Assembly: GCA_964599835.1 (NCBI GenBank)
Contig: CAZRHF010000097.1
Location: 1 to 8,657, forward strand
Source of the DNA: SFWF01 sp964599835
Lineage (GTDB): Bacteria; Bacillota; Clostridia; Oscillospirales; Acutalibacteraceae
Length of the DNA: 8,657 nt
Direction: 5' to 3'
In this document: piece by piece, positions 1-4,928 of the stretch
Position numbering within the stretch: the first letter of the stretch is position 1
Layout of the letters: every line of letters starts with the position of its first letter
Notes under the pieces: generated by a model
Seen by the model: the letters and a program-made list of their open reading frames with translations, nothing else
Database searches by the model: none
Told to the model about the DNA's origin: nothing
Made by a program: the position numbers and the translations under genes

Positions 1-64
1 ATATCGCACCGAGCATAAGCGAGGTATATCGTAGTAAGCTTCCGCCGAGATCCCGTCTGCGGCG

Positions 65-157
65 ATTTTGCGACATTATCTGCGACAATGGGTCATTCTG
101 AGCCTGCCGAACACGAAGTGCGACAACGAAGTTGTCGGAATCTCATTGTCGCAAAAT
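65..157. repeat. Two overlapping perfect inverted repeats sharing one right arm
   Basis: ATTTTGCGACA (65-75) is the exact reverse complement of 147-157. TGCGACAATG (81-90) is the exact reverse complement of 144-153. The right arms overlap at 147-153, so in a transcript the two pairings exclude each other. The 52 bases between the inner arms contain the GAA-loop hairpins at 112-120 and 121-137, giving a branched fold inside a closing stem. The geometry is seen directly; any switching role is inference. Confidence 0.75.
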
Positions 158-192
158 TTCGACTCCGCGAAGGCAAGACCCCGGCGGCGCTG

Positions 193-220
193 CCACCTGT
201 AACCTGCCACCTGAAACCTG
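193..220. repeat. Tandem heptamer repeat, four copies of NNACCTG
   Basis: Four consecutive 7-bp units read CCACCTG, TAACCTG, CCACCTG and AAACCTG; only the first two bases of each unit vary. The ten bases CTGTAACCTG at 197-206 recur at 4836-4845, upstream of the lysyl-tRNA synthetase promoter. It appears to belong to a dispersed intergenic repeat type. Function is unknown. Confidence 0.75.
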
Positions 221-304
221 TTTTCTATCCGTCGCAGACTCCTCGCATCTTTTTTCCCTCTTCCCTGACCCCAAAAAATAAATGTAGATTTTATGCAAGT
301 TATG

Positions 305-313
305 TGTTATAAT
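305..313 (+). promoter_or_regulatory. Extended -10 promoter for the lipoprotein gene
   Basis: TGT-TATAAT is a perfect -10 hexamer (308-313) with the TGn extension (305-307). The best -35 at a 17-bp spacer is TAGATT (285-290), only 3 of 6 consensus bases, so the extended -10 probably compensates. The predicted start near 320 would leave a leader of about 44 nt. Confidence 0.75.
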
Positions 314-350
314 CGGTTTCAGAACGAAAAACAGTTCTTAAACTTTAAAT

Positions 351-356
351 GAGGTG
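351..356 (+). promoter_or_regulatory. Ribosome binding site that fixes the lipoprotein start at 364
   Basis: GAGGTG lies 7 nt before the ATG at 364. An upstream in-frame ATG at 349 overlaps this site and has no Shine-Dalgarno sequence of its own, so 364 is the start. Starting there also gives an ordinary signal peptide (MKKLL...) instead of one preceded by MRCKK. The lysyl-tRNA synthetase gene uses the same GAGGTGT string. Confidence 0.85.
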
Positions 357-363
357 TAAAAAA

Positions 364-1254
364 ATGAAAAAGCTTTTATGTTTAGCTATGGCTGTCTGCC
401 TTATGCTTACCGTGCTTGCCGCCTGCAGCGGAAAGACCGATGCTCCTGCCGACGACAAATCTTCTGCCCCCACAACTTCCGAGCCTGCCGGCGAAACCGC
501 TGAGGTAGTCGACATTGCCGACTATGAAGGAACCTGGAAGCTCGGAAACGGAACCGTAGCCTGCTACACCGTTAATGCCGCTGAAAAGACGGTTACCGCT
601 TATGCCGATAACGGAATCGTTCTCGGAACCTTTGCCGCCGTTCCTACCGCAGAGGGTCTCGTTTTAAAGATGGGCTCCTTCGGACTTGTAACCCTTAAGG
701 ATCCCACCACCCTCACCATCACCACCGTTCCCACCGTATCAAATTATTACCTTAGCGGAACCTATGAGATGATCTACGGCGAATACGTAGGCGCTACCCT
801 CACCATGGAGGCTGCAAACTGGACCATCGACAGCGAATCCTACGATGATGCAGGTCCCTACGAGGTATTAAACGGCGAGGCTGTTCTCTCCCCCTCCAAG
901 GAGCTTGGCGGTAACGTTTACCACAAGATCTTAGGCGGCGGAAAGGTCCTCCAGGCCTATCAGCCCTCCTCCAGAATCTATATCGAGAAGGAATACGCTG
1001 AGACCGAGAACGGCAAGGCTATGAAGAACTATTACGACCTTCTTATGAACAACTGGGTTGCTTCTGACGACGAAAGCTACACCGTAGAGTTCTCGGATAA
1101 GGGACGCGTTCTTATCGCAGGCGTAGAGATGGGAATCTGGTATCCCACCGCAACCGGCGCCACTGCCGAATTCACCGACGGCTCCACCCAGTACGTAGAA
1201 TTCTCCGACTCCGGAATTAGCTTCTACTACAAGGATTTCGTCAGAGCTGAATAA
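364..1254 (+). CDS. Secreted lipoprotein of unknown function with beta-rich modules
   Basis: The protein is 296 residues long. It opens with a lipoprotein signal peptide: MKKLL, a hydrophobic core, and lipobox LAAC with the lipid-modified Cys at residue 21. It is therefore expected to be anchored on the outer face of the cytoplasmic membrane. Residues 22-50 are a low-complexity linker rich in Ala, Pro, Ser, Thr and Asp. The rest looks beta-rich, with three stretches that begin in a similar way: GTW at 56-58, SGTY at 131-134 and NNW at 229-231. The first and third continue with YTV (68-70 and 239-241) and an alternating hydrophobic pattern, which suggests divergent repeats of a lipocalin-like or beta-sandwich module. 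I recognise no enzyme motif and no solute-binding-protein fold. It is a single-gene unit with its own promoter and terminator. The lipoprotein call is secure; the module reading is inference and the function is unknown. Confidence 0.9.
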   Translation: MKKLLCLAMAVCLMLTVLAACSGKTDAPADDKSSAPTTSEPAGETAEVVDIADYEGTWKLGNGTVACYTVNAAEKTVTAYADNGIVLGTFAAVPTAEGLVLKMGSFGLVTLKDPTTLTITTVPTVSNYYLSGTYEMIYGEYVGATLTMEAANWTIDSESYDDAGPYEVLNGEAVLSPSKELGGNVYHKILGGGKVLQAYQPSSRIYIEKEYAETENGKAMKNYYDLLMNNWVASDDESYTVEFSDKGRVLIAGVEMGIWYPTATGATAEFTDGSTQYVEFSDSGISFYYKDFVRAE

Positions 1255-1258
1255 TTAT

Positions 1259-1290
1259 AACAAAAAAGACCCGAAAGGGTCTTTTTTGTT
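1259..1290. terminator. Perfect 14-bp hairpin terminator, likely bidirectional
   Basis: AACAAAAAAGACCC (1259-1272) pairs perfectly with 1277-1290 around the GNRA tetraloop GAAA. The A tract on one side becomes a T tract on the other, so the hairpin can stop transcripts from both directions. It begins 4 nt after the lipoprotein stop codon. It could also stop the convergent CapA-like transcript, which would reach it about 120 nt past its own stop codon. Positions 1259-1294 recur without a mismatch at 8528-8563. Confidence 0.93.
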
Positions 1291-1377
1291 AGGGAAAAGG
1301 GAAAAGGGAGGAAGGGAAACAAATTAAACCACAGATAAAAATTAGTTTCCCCTTTTCCCTCGTCCCTCTTCCCTAAC
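1288..1377. repeat. 33-nt imperfect inverted repeat, purine-rich arm facing pyrimidine-rich arm
   Basis: The left arm (1288-1320, GTTAGGG followed by GGGAAAA-like blocks) and the reverse complement of the right arm (1345-1377) agree at 27 of 33 positions without gaps. They are separated by 24 bases (1321-1344). All three bases at each outer end and the last four at each inner end match. The left arm starts inside the terminator repeat (shared GTTAGGG). Part of the right arm, CCCTCTTCCCT at 1364-1374, recurs at 256-266. It lies between convergent genes and could reinforce termination or be a small non-autonomous repeat element; neither is shown. Confidence 0.8.
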
Positions 1378-1409
1378 GAAGTATTTTTCCTCGTCGGAGC
1401 CGAAGAAGT

Positions 1410-2507
1410 TTAATAATTGATCTTCTTCTGATGTGCGGTCTTGAAGTGTTCTACTAAAATATCGTGGTGGGCTTCACAGTCGAGATAATGGGCAAGGCGG
1501 TGGATGTTCTCCTCGCTTGCATCCTTATAGCCGATGGCCTTAACGTACCAGGCAAAATCGGTGTTGACGGCATTCTTCCAGCGGTCGTACCATTCGCCGC
1601 TTTTAATCGTTGCGCTTCGCTCGGCCAGCTCGGTCAGTATTTTATCCTTAAGCTCGCCTTCGGCAAGGGTAATTCCCGGACCGTCGTTTACCATAGGTAC
1701 GAATTCGATTTCGCCCGTCTTGGTATCATAGCGGGTGGCCAAAAACTGATTCCAGCCGTCATTATCGCTGTTGTCGTCGTTAAATGAGGGGCGGGAAAAA
1801 TGAAAATTTCCCTGACCGTAGAGGATCTTTCCGCCCTCAAATTCTTCAAAGCATCCTATAATGTGGGTATGCTGACAGAGAACGAGATCGGCACCTGCCC
1901 TGACCATTGCGCGGCAGGTCTTCATAAGACGTGGGGAAGGATAACGGCAATGCTCCTTGCCGCCGTGGTATAAAACTATAACGCAGTCGGCCTTTTCTTT
2001 TCCTTCGCGGATGTCGTCAAGGGTGTCGTAGCAGTCGAAAGGACGGGCACCCTCAAAATCTCCCTGGGCGTAGGAATATTCGTGCTCACAGACGGCAATA
2101 AGGCAGACGGTCTCGCCGTTTTTCTCTACGTAGTAGTTTTTGCGGCTGTCCTCATAGTTTTTACCGTAGCCTGTGTAGGGCATACCTACACGGTCGAGGT
2201 GACAGAGGGTGTCGGCAACGCCCTTTTTGCCAAAGTCGAAGATATGGTTGTTGGAAAGGCCGCAAACGGTGGTGCCAAGGGCCTTTACCACGTCGGCGGT
2301 GCCTCCCGAGGCCTTAAGGCAGGGACCGAATTTTTTAATACCCTCCTCGCTGTCGGTAAGGGCGGTCTCAAGATTAACGAAATTTATGTCGTTGTCTTTG
2401 AACAGCTCCTGAACGCCGGCCGAAAAAAGGGCATCAATATTCTTTTCGGCAAAATAAGGGTCGGAAAGTTTTGTCGGAGAAAGGTCTCCTACGAGCAAGG
2501 TTTTCAT
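1410..2507 (-). CDS. CapA-family (PGA_cap) metallophosphatase-like protein
   Basis: The protein has 365 residues. Conserved blocks of the CapA/PgsA calcineurin-like fold appear in order: GD at 7-8 on the first strand, NLET at 45-48, SNNH at 85-88, HGGKE at 181-185, QHTH at 212-215 and GQGNF at 231-235. These Asp, Asn and His positions match the expected metal-binding sites. The family is named after a protein needed for poly-gamma-glutamate capsule synthesis, but many members have unknown phosphatase-like roles. There is no signal peptide or N-terminal membrane anchor; the first strand begins at residue 3. With twelve cysteines the protein is probably cytoplasmic. No capB, capC or capE homologue is nearby, so a capsule role is not supported. 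Residues after about 280 form a Lys- and Glu-rich, probably helical tail. The start has GGAGG 7 nt upstream (2515-2519). The gene stands alone on the minus strand, divergent from the DUF4838 gene. Confidence 0.85.
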   Translation of the reverse strand: MKTLLVGDLSPTKLSDPYFAEKNIDALFSAGVQELFKDNDINFVNLETALTDSEEGIKKFGPCLKASGGTADVVKALGTTVCGLSNNHIFDFGKKGVADTLCHLDRVGMPYTGYGKNYEDSRKNYYVEKNGETVCLIAVCEHEYSYAQGDFEGARPFDCYDTLDDIREGKEKADCVIVLYHGGKEHCRYPSPRLMKTCRAMVRAGADLVLCQHTHIIGCFEEFEGGKILYGQGNFHFSRPSFNDDNSDNDGWNQFLATRYDTKTGEIEFVPMVNDGPGITLAEGELKDKILTELAERSATIKSGEWYDRWKNAVNTDFAWYVKAIGYKDASEENIHRLAHYLDCEAHHDILVEHFKTAHQKKINY

Positions 2508-2538
2508 ATAATAGCCTCCAAATGAAATTTATAATTAA

Positions 2539-2567
2539 ATTTTAACATATCGCTGTCGTGTTTTCAA
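2539..2567 (-). promoter_or_regulatory. Promoter of the CapA-family gene
   Basis: On the minus strand, TTGAAA (2567-2562) is followed by a 17-bp spacer and TAAAAT (2544-2539), with a TG one base upstream of the -10. The match is close to SigA consensus (5 of 6 at each hexamer). The start would fall near 2532, leaving a leader of about 25 nt. Confidence 0.8.
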
Positions 2568-2577
2568 GGGGGATTAT

Positions 2578-2589
2578 TATTTGCAAATA
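2578..2589. promoter_or_regulatory. Perfect 12-bp palindrome in the divergent promoter region, candidate operator
   Basis: TATTTGCAAATA is an exact palindrome. It sits 10 bp upstream of the CapA-family -35 box and 71 bp upstream of the DUF4838 -35 box, where a dimeric regulator could act on either promoter. No regulator gene is adjacent and no second copy was noticed, so the operator role is inference. Confidence 0.4.
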
Positions 2590-2660
2590 GCCGTAATGCC
2601 TGAAGCAAACCACATTTTCTGCCGCATAGCGCCGACATTCGTATTTTCCTCAAAATATGC

Positions 2661-2688
2661 TTGATTTTTTACTCCGTTATTTTATAAT
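2661..2688 (+). promoter_or_regulatory. Promoter of the DUF4838 gene
   Basis: TTGATT (2661-2666), a 16-bp spacer and a perfect TATAAT (2683-2688). The predicted start near 2695 gives a leader of about 38 nt. Confidence 0.8.
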
Positions 2689-2714
2689 TGAAGTGAGCTC
2701 TGAAATTTTTGCTC

Positions 2715-2723
2715 AAAGAGGAG
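2715..2723 (+). promoter_or_regulatory. Ribosome binding site that fixes a GTG start at 2733
   Basis: AAAGAGGAG ends 9 nt before GTG at 2733. A TTG at 2709 in the same frame lies upstream of the site, so starting there would put the Shine-Dalgarno sequence inside the coding region. The GTG at 2733 is preferred. Confidence 0.8.
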
Positions 2724-2732
2724 AGAAACGAC

Positions 2733-4688
2733 GTGAACAAAGGACTCTGTGGCACAGAAACGACCCCCAGCGTTTTTGCAAGGGAAGAGTTTGAAAGGTA
2801 TGCAAAACAGGTCTTCACCGACTGGGAAGACCAAAAGGATAATTTGGATATTTATATAGGAATATCCGAAAACGGCGAAACCGTTATATCCGACAGAGAT
2901 GACGAAATTTTCATTAATGTTAACGGCAATAAGGGTAAGATCGTGGGAAGCAACGGCGGCGCCGTGCTTATCGCAGTTTACCGCTTCTTCCGCGAATGCG
3001 GCTGCCGTTTTCTGCGTCCCGGTAAAGACGGCGAGTACATAGCAAAATGCACTCTTTCGGAAGTAAATGTATCCTTAAAGGAAAAAGCTGCCTCAGAATT
3101 CCGCTGTATTATAATAGAGGGCGCATGCAGTATTGAAAATGTATACGACATTATCGAATATAGCCCTAAGGTTGGACTTAACAGCTATGAATTTCAGTTT
3201 AAATACTCCACCGCATTTTTCAAACGTTGGTATAACCATCCCCAAAACCCCTTAAAACAGGCAGAGGAGATTTCAACGGAATATCTTGAACAGGAAGAGG
3301 ATAAGCTTAAAGCCGAGGTTAAAAAGCGCGGTATGAGACTTGTAACAATGGGACACGGCTTCACCGCATACCCAATTGGGCTTGAGATGAGCGGTTGGAA
3401 CAAGGTAGACGGCGAAATGCCCGAAGAAATACGCTCCTGTCTCGCGCTGGTCAATGGCAAACGCGAGCTTATAGGCGGCTCGCCCTGTATGACTCAGCTC
3501 TGCTATTCCAACCCTGTCGTTAAAGAAAAAATTGCCGACTGGATGGTTGAATATTGCAAAGAAAATCCACAGGTTGACCTTGTTAAATTTGCGCTTGCAG
3601 ACAATATAAATGTTCTTTGCGAATGTGAAAATTGCAAAAAGCTTCGCTATTCTGACCATATCGTAAACATACTTAACCGTATGGACGAGCGTATGACCGA
3701 GGAGGGTCTGCCTCAACGGGTTTCCACCTGCGTTTACATCGACAGTCTGTGGGCGCCAACAGAAGCAAAAATTAAAAATCCCGACCGTTTTTATAACGGC
3801 TTCTTCCCGATTTCTCACGTTTATCACGAGCCCGTTCCCACCGACAACATTCCCGATGAAGAGCCATATCCTTATATTCTTAACAAACTCACTCGCACCG
3901 AAGATTGCCGTAAGAATTTTGCTTTCTTAAGGCAGTGGCAGAAAACCGAGCCTGATAACTGGATCGTCGGTGAATATCATTATATGTGGGATCACTATCT
4001 TGATATCGGTTATCAAAGAATTGCACGCGTGCTATATGAGGATATAAGAAACGCTGATGTTTTTGGCTTTAAGGGAATGGGAATGTATCAGCCGCAACGC
4101 TGTGCCATTCCAACCGCTATGGGCTTCTATACCTATGGAAACACCCTTTGGAACAAAAATATTTCCTTTGAGGCGTTAAGCGAGGATTATTTCCGTCACG
4201 CTTACGGCGAAGGCTGGCAGGAGGCTTACAGCTATCTTGAGGGTCTGTCCGACCGCTACGATATGAAGATCAAGCCCGGCGGAAGAGACTATACCGCCCT
4301 CGACTGCATACCCGTTTTAGAGGAATGTATTAAAACGGTGCAGGACTTTGCTTCTGCACACAAAAACAAGAAAGACTTTGCAAGCGAGCTTGAAAGAATT
4401 TCCTGGAGCGACCTTGCGCTTCACAACAAGTACGTCGAGCGCTATCTTTCGGCAATTCTTGTCGGTCTTAAAGGCGACGAGGAGGAGGGCAAGCGCCTTA
4501 TCGACGAGCTTATCCTCTGGATGTGGTCGATCGAGGACGAGGTTCAGCAGAGATGGGATATTTTGGTTCATTCGAAGCATCTTCCTATCTGGTACGACCG
4601 TCTTATGACGCGCAAACATAAAGAAGCCAATAATATAAAAGAAACCGAAGTCTTAGGCGGTGCAGGCGCCGAAGGCATAGAGGCATAA
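2733..4688 (+). CDS. DUF4838-family protein, putative glycoside hydrolase-like
   Basis: From the GTG start the protein has 651 residues. It shows the pattern I recall for DUF4838 proteins: a small alpha/beta N-terminal domain ending in AVYRFFRECGCRFLRPG (81-97), then FRCIIIEGA (123-131), PKVGLNSYEFQF (145-156), MGHGF (206-210), CYSNPVV (257-263), a Cys cluster CECENC (296-301), and an aromatic-rich stretch to about 480. The early domain resembles the N-terminal domain found next to TIM barrels in alpha-glucuronidase (GH67) and hexosaminidase-type enzymes. A glycosidase acting on uronic-acid or amino-sugar oligosaccharides is therefore plausible, but no activity is established. There is no signal peptide, so it should be cytoplasmic. 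CECENC may bind metal or be structural. The gene stands alone, with its own promoter and terminator and no transporter beside it. Base composition changes inside the gene near 4200. Family call good, function uncertain. Confidence 0.85.
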   Translation: MNKGLCGTETTPSVFAREEFERYAKQVFTDWEDQKDNLDIYIGISENGETVISDRDDEIFINVNGNKGKIVGSNGGAVLIAVYRFFRECGCRFLRPGKDGEYIAKCTLSEVNVSLKEKAASEFRCIIIEGACSIENVYDIIEYSPKVGLNSYEFQFKYSTAFFKRWYNHPQNPLKQAEEISTEYLEQEEDKLKAEVKKRGMRLVTMGHGFTAYPIGLEMSGWNKVDGEMPEEIRSCLALVNGKRELIGGSPCMTQLCYSNPVVKEKIADWMVEYCKENPQVDLVKFALADNINVLCECENCKKLRYSDHIVNILNRMDERMTEEGLPQRVSTCVYIDSLWAPTEAKIKNPDRFYNGFFPISHVYHEPVPTDNIPDEEPYPYILNKLTRTEDCRKNFAFLRQWQKTEPDNWIVGEYHYMWDHYLDIGYQRIARVLYEDIRNADVFGFKGMGMYQPQRCAIPTAMGFYTYGNTLWNKNISFEALSEDYFRHAYGEGWQEAYSYLEGLSDRYDMKIKPGGRDYTALDCIPVLEECIKTVQDFASAHKNKKDFASELERISWSDLALHNKYVERYLSAILVGLKGDEEEGKRLIDELILWMWSIEDEVQQRWDILVHSKHLPIWYDRLMTRKHKEANNIKETEVLGGAGAEGIEA

Positions 4689-4696
4689 TATAAATG

Positions 4697-4730
4697 ACCC
4701 TTTCCAGGCTTGGGAAGGGTTTCTTTTTTT
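4697..4730 (+). terminator. Intrinsic terminator of the DUF4838 gene
   Basis: ACCCTTTCC (4697-4705) pairs with GGGAAGGGT (4712-4720) through nine pairs, one of them G-T, around a 6-nt loop. It is followed by TTCTTTTTTT (4721-4730). It starts 8 nt after the stop codon and separates this gene from the lysyl-tRNA synthetase unit. Confidence 0.9.
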
Positions 4731-4856
4731 ACCTAAATGCTTTAGTGCAGTATATTCGGCGACTCCTGCAACCGTCTGATAAGTTGCCGCGGCATCCCTT
4801 TATACAGTGCGGTGCAGATACCTCGCGACTGTTCACTGTAACCTGAAATAAATTTA
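4731..4856. other. Gene-free spacer before the lysyl-tRNA synthetase promoter
   Basis: There is no open reading frame of note. It holds a perfect 10-bp palindrome, TGCCGCGGCA (4785-4794), a weak hairpin GCAAC/GTTGC (4768-4772 with 4783-4787), and CTGTAACCTG (4836-4845), which echoes the heptamer repeat near the window start. I see no T-box specifier loop or antiterminator, and the spacer lies upstream of the predicted transcription start. Confidence 0.6.
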
Positions 4857-4885
4857 TTGACTTAAAGCGTTAAATATTATATAAT
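4857..4885 (+). promoter_or_regulatory. Strong promoter of the lysyl-tRNA synthetase and transporter unit
   Basis: TTGACT (4857-4862), a 17-bp spacer and a perfect TATAAT (4880-4885): 11 of 12 consensus bases, the best promoter in the window. The start near 4892 leaves a leader of about 37 nt, too short for a T-box or other large riboregulator. This fits constitutive expression. Confidence 0.9.
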
Positions 4886-4928
4886 AAAGCAATATATTGG
4901 ATAATTATGTTTAATAGAGGTGTAATCA

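Larger units (their letters stand above)
1..300. repeat. Non-coding intergenic block of short inverted and tandem repeats
   Basis: I see no credible gene here, only clustered palindromic pieces. CGCCGAGA (43-50) pairs with TCT-G-CGGCG (56-64) around a 5-nt loop with one bulged G. Two longer inverted repeats share the same right arm (64-158, listed separately). CGACAAC-GAA-GTTGTCG (121-137) and CAC-GAA-GTG (112-120) are micro-hairpins with GAA loops, enclosed by CCGA (107-110) and TCGG (135-138). GTCATTCTGAGC (92-103) and GGAATCT (137-143) resemble, from memory, the ends of a short dispersed repeat common in intergenic DNA of several bacterial phyla. A heptamer tandem repeat follows at 193-220, and CCCTCTTCCCT at 256-266 recurs at 1364-1374. 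The block is probably a mosaic of dispersed repeats; a structured RNA is possible but not shown. Confidence 0.7.

Noticed and set aside
88..312. 74-residue open reading frame on the plus strand at the window start
   Set aside because: It runs through the palindromic and heptamer repeats, has no ribosome binding site, is rich in Arg, Pro and Ser from repeat translation, and ends on the lipoprotein -10 box.
349..363. Upstream ATG for the lipoprotein gene
   Set aside because: It overlaps the Shine-Dalgarno sequence that serves the ATG at 364 and has none of its own.
2082..2525. 147-residue plus-strand open reading frame inside the CapA-family gene
   Set aside because: It is a shadow frame of a gene with family motifs, and it extends through that gene's own start and ribosome binding site.
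2709..2732. TTG start for the DUF4838 gene
   Set aside because: The ribosome binding site would lie inside the coding region; GTG at 2733 is correctly spaced.
3273..3827. 184-residue minus-strand open reading frame inside the DUF4838 gene
   Set aside because: It is a shadow of a conserved coding region with no recognisable motif or initiation signal.
4731..4928. T-box riboswitch ahead of the lysyl-tRNA synthetase gene
   Set aside because: The predicted transcription start is about 37 nt from the start codon. I see no T-box core or antiterminator, and no terminator between promoter and gene.
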